This document shows, one piece after another, positions 7,157 to 12,742 of a DNA stretch of 28,835 nt (positions are counted from its first letter, which is position 1; every line of letters starts with the position of its first letter). The stretch comes from a virus. The DNA lies in IMG/VR virus record IMGVR_UViG_3300037480_000065, positions 1-28,835 of that record; one strand, given 5' to 3'. The notes beneath the pieces were generated by a model, which was not told the DNA's origin, searched no databases, and saw only the letters and a list, made by a program, of their open reading frames with translations. Position numbers and translations under genes: made by a program.

Positions 7157-7824
7157 ATAGCCCCCTGAGTTTGTGAGGATATATCTAGCGAGTCAGATTT
7201 ATCTTTTTTCTCCCAAGTCCTAACACAAGCCTTCCAGTCCTTTATTTTTGCTTTCCCTCTCATCCATCCATTGCCTTGATACCAATCTATAAATGCCTCT
7301 GGATCGACATTGTTGCTACGCTCCTTGCAATAAGAAGAAACGTCTTCAAGAGAAGGTGGGATAAATTTTTTAGTAGGGGATTTACTCCCCTTATTATTAT
7401 CTTCTATTCTCTTCTTATCTAATCTTATCTGGCCGGAGTTATTCGGAGTTTCTCGGAGCTCTTCGGAGTTCTTCGGAGAAAAACTGTTAATTATTTGTTT
7501 CATTTGAGGATTTTTTGAGTTGGTATCGTCAAGTCTATATGCCATTTTTAGACAGGTAATTCTCCCATTACCGTTCTCGAACAATCCATACTTGACCATA
7601 TCTGACATCATATCCTGGACTTTTATCTGATCTAATCCCCACTCGTTTGCTATTGTTTCGGCATCATATTCAAGTTCAAAAGTTATATTCTTGCTAGATA
7701 TATCTCCAGCAATAAGCTCCAGACAGTACCAATATAATCCATATCCGATAATTCCATGTTTGTGCTTAAGTTTCCTTAACTTGGCGTCTATATGTGCCGT
7801 ACTGTCATGCTTAAACCATTTCAT
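7153..7824 (-). CDS. Replication initiator (DUF4373/DnaD-like N-terminus)
   Basis: A 223-residue protein. Residues 1-90 (MKWFKHDSTAHIDAKLRKLK, then GIIGYGLYWYCLEL and a winged-helix-like AETIANEWGLD) match the Lin1244/Lin1753-type domain found in phage replication initiators. Residues about 100-155 are a polar, disordered linker. The C-terminal part (DPEAFIDWYQGNGWMRGKAK, DWKACVRTWEKK) matches the end of DnaD/DnaT-like loader proteins. It should bind the origin and load the adjacent helicase. The start at 7824 was chosen because it overlaps the upstream stop as ATGA and has GGAGGG 7 nt before it. The linker-encoding DNA carries 10-bp iterons. Confidence 0.8.
   Translation of the reverse strand: MKWFKHDSTAHIDAKLRKLKHKHGIIGYGLYWYCLELIAGDISSKNITFELEYDAETIANEWGLDQIKVQDMMSDMVKYGLFENGNGRITCLKMAYRLDDTNSKNPQMKQIINSFSPKNSEELRETPNNSGQIRLDKKRIEDNNKGSKSPTKKFIPPSLEDVSSYCKERSNNVDPEAFIDWYQGNGWMRGKAKIKDWKACVRTWEKKDKSDSLDISSQTQGAI
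7381..7430. other. G-free AT-rich stretch, candidate DNA unwinding element
   Basis: Fifty nucleotides of the plus strand with no G, mostly T, A and C (TTATTATTATCTTCTATTCT in part), so the other strand is C-free. It directly adjoins the CGGAG iterons. Lambda ori has the same architecture: iterons in the initiator gene beside an AT-rich segment with strong strand asymmetry. Confidence 0.55.
7432..7481. repeat. Five 10-bp direct repeats (candidate origin iterons)
   Basis: Five adjacent 10-mers: GCCGGAGTTA, TTCGGAGTTT, CTCGGAGCTC, TTCGGAGTTC, TTCGGAGAAA. The CGGAG core is invariant and recurs at 7434, 7444, 7454, 7464 and 7474, exactly one helical turn apart. Because 10 is not a multiple of 3 the repeats fall in all three codon phases of the initiator gene, so they are not a protein repeat. 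A role as initiator-binding iterons is inferred. Confidence 0.65.
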
Positions 7825-7997
7825 GGGTGAGCCCTCCATCCACAACCGCATTGTTGAGTGATTATTAAAGACAAATAACAATACGGGCAGGAAATAATTT
7901 CGGGTAATCTACAGCCAAGGTCATTTAATTCTTTAACTTTTTGAATTACTTGCTCTAACCTTTCAGATTCTTTTATAGCCTCTAATTGATTATTCAT
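7821..7997 (-). CDS. Small zinc-binding protein before initiator
   Basis: A 58-residue protein: a charged N-terminal helix (EAIKESERLEQVIQKVKELN) and a C-terminal CPYC...CGCG knuckle that should bind zinc. I chose the ATG at 7997 because it overlaps the methylase stop as ATGA and has GAGGA 6 nt upstream; an ATG two codons earlier lacks a suitable site. Its stop overlaps the initiator start. It may assist replication, but only position suggests this. Confidence 0.65.
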   Translation of the reverse strand: MNNQLEAIKESERLEQVIQKVKELNDLGCRLPEIISCPYCYLSLIITQQCGCGWRAHP

Positions 7998-8563
7998 TGG
8001 CATTCCTCATAATTTACCTCATCGCCCCAAACATCCCATCCTTTTCGATTGCGTCTCGCAAACAGCTCTATCCTGGGTCCGTCACTTTGCGCTTCGATAA
8101 TGTCTTGAAATATCTCTGGCTTTTCGCTGTGTTGCATTGGGCGCTTAACTTCCCACCAAGTTGTATCAATCCGATTTTTTCCTGTAGGCATTTTCCCTCG
8201 CCTACCCAAGATTAGAAATTCTGTTGTGGGGCAATATAAACCGCCTTGCCCTGTTCCTTTTGGCTTTTTGCACCATGTTAATGTTTGGCAGTATTTGAAG
8301 CCCCACCCGGTCATTATGTCGAAAGCGTATGGTAAATATCTTTGAGTTACCCATAAGTACAAGTCGCAATTAGCTGCAGCAAGCCTGTCAATCTGCATTG
8401 CTGCAATTTCTTCAACCGTCATTGTCTCGTATGGCATTACGCTGTCTTGCGGGGCATAACTTGAGCCAGGCGGCGCAATGCTCGCTTTCCCCCACTTTCC
8501 ATATTTCCATGGCGGGTCAACAACAATAGTCGAATATTTACCAGCCCATTGATTAGGATTCAT
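7994..8563 (-). CDS. MT-A70 family adenine-N6 DNA methyltransferase
   Basis: A 189-residue protein of the MT-A70/Ime4-like family, which methylates adenine N6 using S-adenosylmethionine. The catalytic DPPW is at residues 16-19 (YSTIVVDPPWKYG), followed by the family landmarks ADLYLWVT-like CDLYLWVT, LTWCKKPKG, EFLILGRRGK, HSEKPE and the C-terminal RIELFARRNRKGWDVWGDE. It is full length for the phage type. An in-frame GTG just before the ATG is an alternative start; GGAGG serves either. Such solitary phage methylases usually protect against host restriction or mark replication/packaging sites. No cognate restriction enzyme is nearby. Confidence 0.92.
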   Translation of the reverse strand: MNPNQWAGKYSTIVVDPPWKYGKWGKASIAPPGSSYAPQDSVMPYETMTVEEIAAMQIDRLAAANCDLYLWVTQRYLPYAFDIMTGWGFKYCQTLTWCKKPKGTGQGGLYCPTTEFLILGRRGKMPTGKNRIDTTWWEVKRPMQHSEKPEIFQDIIEAQSDGPRIELFARRNRKGWDVWGDEVNYEECQ

Positions 8564-8566
8564 CAC

Positions 8567-8773
8567 TTACTTTCCCTCCCAGGAATAGCCTTTATGCCAG
8601 GCTTCCATCGTTGCTACCTGCTCGGGGCTCCTTTCTTTTATCAGTTTTTCCATAGTATCCAGAGCTTCTCTGCGCGTATGTGGGTCGTGTGTGGTCTGGA
8701 GGTGGAAATATGCCTCATTGATCTTGCGTTCCCTCTCTTGATCTATCTCAGCTTGTGTGGGTTCTATTTTCAT
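8567..8773 (-). CDS. Small helical protein
   Basis: A 68-residue charged, helical protein (EIDQERERKINEAYFHLQ, REALDTMEKLIKERSPEQ). The ATG at 8773 has AGAGG 7 nt upstream and is the preferred start. The frame stays open back to 8854 (a GTG and an ATG at 8833) but neither has a ribosome binding site, and that DNA forms an inverted repeat. The stop abuts the methylase start, so the two are likely co-translated. No family recognised. Confidence 0.65.
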   Translation of the reverse strand: MKIEPTQAEIDQERERKINEAYFHLQTTHDPHTRREALDTMEKLIKERSPEQVATMEAWHKGYSWEGK

Positions 8774-8790
8774 AGTGAAGCCTCTATAAA

Positions 8791-8866
8791 CTGACAATTC
8801 CAGCGGGTAGCATTCCCAGGACAAATAACGCATGGGAGCGTCGATTGGGGCCACTGAAATTGTCAG
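8791..8866 (-). promoter_or_regulatory. Candidate structured RNA leader
   Basis: In minus-strand RNA, CTGACAATTTCAG (8866-8854) can pair over all 13 positions with CTGGAATTGTCAG (8803-8791), using one U.G wobble that would be an A.C mismatch in the other orientation. Inside, TGGC/GCTA, CCCA/TGGG and a GACGC/GCGTT hairpin can stack. It lies between two genes and ends 17 nt before the ATG at 8773. A stem of this quality could arise by chance in a window this size, so the call is tentative. Confidence 0.35.
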
Positions 8867-8925
8867 ATTGTAAAGACCTCATATTTTGTCCTAATTGGCT
8901 GCTACTGCCGGTTGATTTGTTAAGT

Positions 8926-9090
8926 CTAGTATTTATCTTCTTTCTGTTCAAGCAAAAGATTCAATTTATATTCTATCCTGTCCAATTTTAAGGATAATGC
9001 CTCAATGTGATAAGGCGTACTATTTAAATTATCAAACTGCTGCGCTGCCCTTTTTTGCGCCAAAAACATATCAATATCTTCATCTTTCAT
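8926..9090 (-). CDS. Small early protein, 54 residues
   Basis: A 54-residue protein, MKDEDIDMFLAQKRAAQQF at the start and LDRIEYKLNLLLEQKEDKY at the end, helical throughout and probably coiled-coil. The ATG at 9090 has a GGA-containing site (TTAGGATGGGTT) upstream that belongs to a 30-bp repeat shared with the next gene. About 150 bp without another coding call follow it downstream, holding the inverted repeat at 8791-8866. Confidence 0.6.
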   Translation of the reverse strand: MKDEDIDMFLAQKRAAQQFDNLNSTPYHIEALSLKLDRIEYKLNLLLEQKEDKY

Positions 9091-9313
9091 AACCCATCCT
9101 AACCCTTAGTTTCTTCTGTTTTTAAATCAAAGCACAATCAAGAAAATCTTTAATTTCTCCAACTTCTTTTTCACTAATCAATGTCCCTACTAAACAATCA
9201 AGTATTTCCTGTTCATTGCAATCTAAAGCTGTTGTCAATCTTTCCAATGCTTCTTCAATTAAAAGTAATTCTTTGCCATCCATAACCCCTCCTAATCCTT
9301 GGTTTCTTCTGTT
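9091..9313. repeat. 30-bp direct repeat between small early genes
   Basis: 9091-9120 and 9284-9313 agree at 27 of 30 positions (plus strand: AACCCATCCTAACCCTTAGT against AACCCCTCCTAATCCTTGGT, then TTTCTTCTGTT in both). Each copy lies directly upstream of an ATG on the minus strand and carries its ribosome binding site and the tail of the preceding gene. This suggests a tandem duplication. Confidence 0.7.
9122..9283 (-). CDS. Small acidic early protein, 53 residues
   Basis: A 53-residue acidic helical protein (MDGKELLLIEEALERLTTAL at the start). The ribosome binding site is GGAGG, 4-5 nt before ATG at 9283. In the frame one base back, its 3' end would read DLKTEETKG and stop, matching the KTEETKD terminus of the next gene, so this gene may have suffered a small frameshift at its end. 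Function unknown. Confidence 0.6.
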   Translation of the reverse strand: MDGKELLLIEEALERLTTALDCNEQEILDCLVGTLISEKEVGEIKDFLDCALI

Positions 9314-9456
9314 TTTTCTTTACAAATAATATTAACTATATTTTGTATTTCAGTTTCATATTCACCTTCGTATGAATCAGCGCCATAAGCACCTTTACAG
9401 TCATAGTAAATACTTTTAATTAATTCTCTTATTGCTTTTGTTAATTCATCTTTCAT
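9292..9456 (-). CDS. Small early protein, 54 residues
   Basis: A 54-residue protein beginning MKDELTKAIRELIKSIYYDC and ending ICKEKTEETKD. Strong ribosome binding site AGGAGGG before the ATG at 9456. Its 3' end forms part of the 30-bp repeat that recurs before the gene at 9090. Its opening residues resemble those of its neighbours (MKDE, MKDI), which suggests the cluster arose partly by duplication. Confidence 0.6.
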   Translation of the reverse strand: MKDELTKAIRELIKSIYYDCKGAYGADSYEGEYETEIQNIVNIICKEKTEETKD

Positions 9457-9475
9457 AATCCCTCCTAGTCTTGTG

Positions 9476-9748
9476 CTATTCTTTACAATTTACAACTTCG
9501 TCTAACTCTTTACCGATCTTAAAAACATCCTCACGCTTTGCTATACCATCATGAATAGCCCAGCCCAATTTCACTAACTCGTTGTGCATTCTAAAGATTG
9601 AATTAGCTAGGGCAGTTCTGGAAAGTATCTTATCGTTGCAGCTTTTCCGATATACCTCATATTTATGAATAATAAGACTAATCGTTTCATCAGTAATCGG
9701 TCCCGAATTACTTTTAATCTCTGAATATAATTCCTCTATATCTTTCAT
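9476..9748 (-). CDS. Helical early protein, 90 residues
   Basis: A 90-residue mostly helical protein (DIEELYSEIKSNSGPITDET at the start, then DKILSRTALANSIFRMHNEL). It begins one nucleotide after the stop of the upstream gene. The pattern of two long helices with a Gly/Pro break would suit a small DNA-binding or adaptor protein, but no family is recognised. Confidence 0.6.
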   Translation of the reverse strand: MKDIEELYSEIKSNSGPITDETISLIIHKYEVYRKSCNDKILSRTALANSIFRMHNELVKLGWAIHDGIAKREDVFKIGKELDEVVNCKE

Positions 9749-9749
9749 A

Positions 9750-10055
9750 TCAATATATTACCTTCTCGAATTCTTCTGGTAGCTCGTAGTTGTCCCAAGG
9801 CATGTCTGAGGAATCATAATCACAAGACCATCTATTTGAGCCGTTACGCCAACATACAATACGACCATCTTCATCCCATTCCTTAAAATACCTATTCCTT
9901 CTTTCACTACCATATCCCCAAACCACAACAGGATCACCGTCTTTCAGGTTCGGGCGCTCTTTTAATTCCTCTTTAATTCTGTCTACAATTCTACCGTATG
10001 ATGCCATGGCTGCTTCAGCATGCTCAAGCTCACCTTTTAACCACTTTCTATCCAT
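9750..10055 (-). CDS. Early protein with helical N-terminus and SH3-like C-terminus
   Basis: A 101-residue protein. The start at 10055 (MDRKWLKGELEHAEAAM) has GGGAG 8 nt upstream; the longer open frame back to 10127 runs into the HNH gene and lacks a site. Residues 1-40 form a helix. The rest is beta-rich and aromatic (GDPVVVWGYGSERRNRYFKE, GRIVCWRNGSNRW, PWDNYELPEE), as in small SH3-like phage proteins. It overlaps the HNH endonuclease stop by 8 nt. Confidence 0.65.
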   Translation of the reverse strand: MDRKWLKGELEHAEAAMASYGRIVDRIKEELKERPNLKDGDPVVVWGYGSERRNRYFKEWDEDGRIVCWRNGSNRWSCDYDSSDMPWDNYELPEEFEKVIY

Positions 10056-10575
10056 TTTTTCTACTCCCATGATTAGCATGATAACCATATCTTTTATTTG
10101 CTTTCTTGCGAGCTTTAATCGCTTCACCTTTATTTTTGAAATAACCTATAACGATATTAATACCATTCGTATTAATTCTTGCTCGCCATCTGCCGCTTGC
10201 TTTGTGCCAGTCAACACCACAGAATCCACTGTCATTATTTTTGTTAAGCGTCCTATTCTGATGATTTTCCTGGTGGGTCGCTTCCTGTAAATTAGCAAGT
10301 CTATTGTCATCTCTTATTTGATTAATATGATCAACTTGATTTATTGGCATCCCGCCATACATGTATAAAAATACTAACCTATGGGCAAGATATAATCTTT
10401 TATCAAGTCTAATACTGATATACCCATATGTATCAGGGCATCCAGCCTTTTTAAGTGCTAACCGGCTATTAAATGACTTATGCCTATTATGGGTTTCGTC
10501 GCGTTGATTATGCGTAAATTCACCAGTAATAGGACTATAAGTTAAAAGTTCTTTAAGTCGTTTTTGTGTCAGCAC
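10048..10575 (-). CDS. HNH homing endonuclease with AP2 DNA-binding domain
   Basis: A 175-residue homing-type endonuclease. Residues about 60-110 are an HNH_3 nuclease domain (YLAHRLVFLYMYGGMP, then NQVDHINQIRDDNRLANLQ and HQENHQNR, with the characteristic DHI, N and H). Residues about 115-160 are an AP2-type DNA-binding domain (GFCGVDWHKASGRWRARI, GYFKNKGEAIKARKKA). These enzymes cut DNA at specific sites and spread their own gene. The start is GTG at 10575 with GAGG 9 nt upstream. No intron boundary is evident, so it is probably free-standing. Confidence 0.92.
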   Translation of the reverse strand: MLTQKRLKELLTYSPITGEFTHNQRDETHNRHKSFNSRLALKKAGCPDTYGYISIRLDKRLYLAHRLVFLYMYGGMPINQVDHINQIRDDNRLANLQEATHQENHQNRTLNKNNDSGFCGVDWHKASGRWRARINTNGINIVIGYFKNKGEAIKARKKANKRYGYHANHGSRKNG

Positions 10576-10617
10576 TAGTCATCACCTCACCGCCGTTGTC
10601 TATGTGGTTTTTTATGT

Positions 10618-10770
10618 TCATAGCTTCTTCCCTACTAATTCCGAATAGATAAGCAGTAACATTCCTACAATCATATCAATGCCACCTCCTGATACATCAT
10701 CAATTGCAATCTGTTTTATTATTCCCAGAATGACTAACAATGCACCAAATATCATTAATATTATTTTCAT
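10618..10770 (-). CDS. Small two-helix membrane protein
   Basis: A 50-residue protein, MKIILMIFGALLVILGIIKQ then a short polar loop (IDDVSGGG) and a second hydrophobic stretch (IDMIVGMLLLIYSELVG), giving two predicted membrane helices. It starts with an ATGA overlap on the upstream gene. Small early membrane proteins of phages can act in superinfection exclusion or membrane remodelling; nothing here decides which. Confidence 0.6.
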   Translation of the reverse strand: MKIILMIFGALLVILGIIKQIAIDDVSGGGIDMIVGMLLLIYSELVGKKL

Positions 10771-10961
10771 TCTATAACCTCTCTAGTCACTTTGATGATT
10801 CTGGTTTTATCCAATGGTTTGGAATTAGAGTGGAATGAATCTATAAAATTCTGAGCATCATTTAAACTTTCAAATCTTTCGTTCCATTCATACCAGAAGC
10901 CTTTCTTTGGTATGGCTATCTCTGGTGGTATCCACTCTTCAGCCACATAATATGTTTCCAT
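10767..10961 (-). CDS. Small phage protein, unknown
   Basis: A 64-residue protein. The N-terminal half is aromatic (YYVAEEWIPPEIAIPKKGFW) and the C-terminal half has the pattern RFESLNDAQNFIDSFH...TRIIKVTREVIE, which resembles small phage proteins that accompany replication genes, where the last strand is a conserved TRI-VxR-type sequence. Its ATG overlaps the preceding stop by one base (TAATG). Confidence 0.65.
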   Translation of the reverse strand: METYYVAEEWIPPEIAIPKKGFWYEWNERFESLNDAQNFIDSFHSNSKPLDKTRIIKVTREVIE

Positions 10962-11443
10962 TACTTAATCTCCATCCTTAATTTGTCTCTGAGTTTTACT
11001 TTCTCAATAATTGATTTATGGCCGGCTTCCTTATTACATTCCTTATGCGCTAAAACAAGATTTTCCATTCTATTACCACCGCCATGATTTATTGATAGTA
11101 AGTGCTCTAATGTCATATCGTTGTCTGCCATTTCTTTACCACAATAAAAACATTGATTACCATCACGATCTAATAACTGTTGCTGTCGTTTTGAGAGCAT
11201 CACCCTGTTTTTTGGCTTGCCCTGGCCTTTCCATTTTTTGTTCCCCAGGAAGCAATCAACAGCCTCGTCCACAAAAGGTGAGTTCACAGAAAACCCACGT
11301 TTTGCCTTATAGATAACTCCCGTACCCAAAATACTTTTGAATCTAATTAACTCATATTCATTTGTGGCTGGCAGCATTTCACAACCGCGTGATTCAAGCC
11401 ATTTTCTGAACTTGGGTATTTTCTTGGTTGTTAACTCATTCAT
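10961..11443 (-). CDS. HNH endonuclease
   Basis: A 160-residue nuclease. The C-terminal 65 residues form a classical HNH domain: CFYCGKEM, TLEHLLSINHGGGNRMENLV and LAHKECNK, giving the zinc cysteines, the catalytic His of the LEH motif, and the N and final H. The N-terminal half (WLESRGCEMLPATNEYELIR) resembles a small substrate-recognition domain. The start at 11443 lies 5 nt after the preceding stop with GAGG 10 nt upstream; the longer frame overlaps the previous gene. It could be a homing enzyme or a DNA-processing nuclease of the early operon. Confidence 0.88.
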   Translation of the reverse strand: MNELTTKKIPKFRKWLESRGCEMLPATNEYELIRFKSILGTGVIYKAKRGFSVNSPFVDEAVDCFLGNKKWKGQGKPKNRVMLSKRQQQLLDRDGNQCFYCGKEMADNDMTLEHLLSINHGGGNRMENLVLAHKECNKEAGHKSIIEKVKLRDKLRMEIK

Positions 11444-11448
11444 CCTAC

Positions 11449-11892
11449 TTAATCCTCGATGACAGCGTAGGCAATGATGTCTGATACAGCTTGATTCGCC
11501 AATAGTCCACATTTAATAATTTCTCCATTCCTGTATTTCAACCAGACAGATTGATTTGCTTTTCCTTGTGCTGGCAATGTGCCTTTATAATCAATCCAAT
11601 TAATACGGGTAGTGGCTTCGGGATCGGGGATACATTTAGAGGCGTAATAATTTACCCCTACCTGATCTAAAAGTTGATAATCACTTCCATCAAAATTAAG
11701 GAAATATGCTTTATCACCATCATCATCCAATACAGGCTGTAGAAAGCGGAATTCAGGTTGTTCAGCACGCCTTTTCCTTTCAAGCTCTATTTCATTTAAG
11801 TTATTTTCCAAGCAATTTATAGACTCTCTCAAAGATTCTGCTTTTGATTTCAATTCAAGGTCTGTTGCTATACATACTGTGTCACTAGTCAT
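11449..11892 (-). CDS. Early phage protein with coiled coil and C-terminal beta domain
   Basis: A 147-residue protein. Residues 10-45 are a coiled coil (ELKSKAESLRESINCLENNL). The C-terminal half (RINWIDYKGTLPAQGKANQS, VWLKYRNGEIIKCG, DIIAYAV) follows a pattern seen in many small phage proteins: W..w.G..P, v.vk.rdG and a terminal DIIAYrV. Its role is not known to me. It is the second gene of the operon, 1 nt after the repressor stop (TGAGATG). Confidence 0.65.
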   Translation of the reverse strand: MTSDTVCIATDLELKSKAESLRESINCLENNLNEIELERKRRAEQPEFRFLQPVLDDDGDKAYFLNFDGSDYQLLDQVGVNYYASKCIPDPEATTRINWIDYKGTLPAQGKANQSVWLKYRNGEIIKCGLLANQAVSDIIAYAVIED

Positions 11893-11893
11893 C

Positions 11894-12073
11894 TCAATTA
11901 CCCCATATATCAGGTCTTAATTGCTTGAAGGTTAACTTAGACAGCTTCTTAACTGTCCTTAAATATTTAATAGGTACTTTCTTCCAGCTAAATACTGCTT
12001 GCCTTGATATTCCAAGTTCTTTTCCTAGGCTGGAATATCCCCCACATCTTTCAACTATAGTTTTTATTTTCAT
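11894..12073 (-). CDS. YdaS/Cro-like helix-turn-helix repressor
   Basis: A 59-residue DNA-binding protein. The HTH is SLGKELGISRQAVFSWKK (about residues 15-32), and the protein ends LRPDIW, a hallmark of the YdaS/Cro-type regulators of lambdoid phages. As first gene of the leftward operon it probably represses one or both divergent promoters. Its ATG lies only 7 bp after a perfect TATAAT, so its mRNA should be leaderless or nearly so, as lambda cI from PRM is. No ribosome binding site can fit. No second repressor gene is opposite it. Confidence 0.85.
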   Translation of the reverse strand: MKIKTIVERCGGYSSLGKELGISRQAVFSWKKVPIKYLRTVKKLSKLTFKQLRPDIWGN

Positions 12074-12080
12074 GCTATAG

Positions 12081-12110
12081 ATTATACACCTAGAATTTAT
12101 TTCTTGTCAA
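12081..12110 (-). promoter_or_regulatory. Leftward early promoter (consensus)
   Basis: TTGACA (12110-12105), 18-bp spacer, TATAAT (12086-12081): both hexamers are perfect. Transcription should start at about 12073-12075, at or within two bases of the repressor ATG at 12073. Confidence 0.8.
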
Positions 12111-12118
12111 GGGTTGAC
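12106..12118. promoter_or_regulatory. Dyad GTCAA-GGG-TTGAC joining the two -35 boxes
   Basis: A perfect 5-bp dyad with a 3-bp centre. Its arms are the inner parts of the leftward TTGACA and rightward TTGACC. A dimeric repressor bound here would cover both -35 boxes, but the symmetry may simply reflect back-to-back promoter elements. Confidence 0.4.
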
Positions 12119-12142
12119 CTTACATTGTTTATCCTCTAATAT
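12114..12142 (+). promoter_or_regulatory. Rightward early promoter
   Basis: TTGACC (12114-12119), 17-bp spacer, TAATAT (12137-12142). Predicted start about 12149. The -35 box is back to back with that of the leftward promoter, only 3 bp apart, so one bound protein could control both. Confidence 0.6.
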
Positions 12143-12150
12143 TAATATTA
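12137..12150. promoter_or_regulatory. Perfect 14-bp palindrome, candidate operator
   Basis: TAATATTAATATTA is its own reverse complement. It covers the -10 box and predicted start of the rightward promoter. That position suits a repressor site for the Cro-like protein encoded next door. AT-only palindromes occur readily by chance, so binding is inference. Confidence 0.5.
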
Positions 12151-12200
12151 TCAGTCCCGTGAGTGATGGGGCACTGATCGAAAACTGAAATTATCACTCA
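12150..12200 (+). promoter_or_regulatory. Structured 5' leader, possible pseudoknot
   Basis: At the very 5' end of the predicted rightward mRNA, ATCAGTCCC (12150-12158) pairs with GGG (12169-12171) and ACTGAT (12173-12178), with one bulged C. The loop TGAGTGAT (12160-12167) is perfectly complementary to ATCACTCA (12193-12200), allowing an H-type pseudoknot or an alternative helix 15 nt before the ribosome binding site at 12216. Confidence 0.4.
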
Positions 12201-12225
12201 ATCAATAATCAACTTGGAGAATATC

Positions 12226-12516
12226 TTGGAAAATATCACTGAATATGTACTTACCTGGGATAACTTTTTTTACTCATCAGGCGTAGCTATGTGGACACTC
12301 TTAATCATTTACTTCTCAGGCATGGCTTTTATTAAATTTCAAGATAAGTGCCAATGCAAACGACATTCAAAAATCGCACGCGCTTCTCGAAAAGAAAATA
12401 TGGCTATATATATTAAAAAGCCAAACGATTTGGAAATCTCCAATGGTGACGGTCATATCGGGAAATTCATAAAAAGAGAGATAGAGGGGAAAAATAATGA
12501 CACATCTAACTCATAA
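12226..12516 (+). CDS. Single-pass membrane protein, first rightward gene
   Basis: A 96-residue protein. Start taken as TTG at 12226 because GGAG (12216-12219) lies 6 nt upstream; a TTG at 12214 would absorb that site. Residues about 16-38 are a membrane helix (GVAMWTLLIIYFSGMAFIKF), followed by a CxC and a basic stretch (CQCKRHSKIARASRKEN) that should face the cytoplasm, and a polar tail. As first gene of the rightward operon it sits where lambdoid phages place regulators, yet it shows no DNA-binding motif. Function unknown. Confidence 0.6.
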   Translation: MENITEYVLTWDNFFYSSGVAMWTLLIIYFSGMAFIKFQDKCQCKRHSKIARASRKENMAIYIKKPNDLEISNGDGHIGKFIKREIEGKNNDTSNS

Positions 12517-12742
12517 TCAAAAAGTAATACATGGAATGAGAGCGCCCGTGTGTGTGAGATGGCAGGAATGCAATTTTAATTACAATGGCGGAGAAATTAC
12601 CGTTCAGTATAACTATTGTGACGGGGAAACTGAGTTAAATTCTGTAAGGATTGGCAATTCTGAATGGCTTGCAAGCCTTAGCGATGAGTGTACGACTGAA
12701 ATAGAAAACATGTGTGCTTATAGAGAGGAATCACAATTATGA
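12497..12742 (+). CDS. Small early protein, unknown
   Basis: An 81-residue acidic protein with five cysteines, beta-rich in the middle (GGEITVQYNYCDGETELNSV) and ending in an acidic segment. The ATG overlaps the end of the previous gene by 20 nt and is preceded by GAGGGG. Its stop overlaps the next start as ATGA. No recognised family. Confidence 0.65.
   Translation: MTHLTHNQKVIHGMRAPVCVRWQECNFNYNGGEITVQYNYCDGETELNSVRIGNSEWLASLSDECTTEIENMCAYREESQL

Noticed and set aside
7391-7430. Pyrimidine-rich run read as a protein low-complexity repeat
   Set aside because: The encoded residues (RLDKKRIEDNNKG) show no repeat; the pattern exists at DNA level only, so it is listed with the candidate origin.
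10554-10622. A 22-codon ORF (MNIKNHIDNGGEVMTSADTK start) overlapping the HNH start
   Set aside because: Too short to support; its only asset is an ATG overlap with the preceding stop. It might be a leader peptide, but the GAGG site is better explained as that of the HNH gene.
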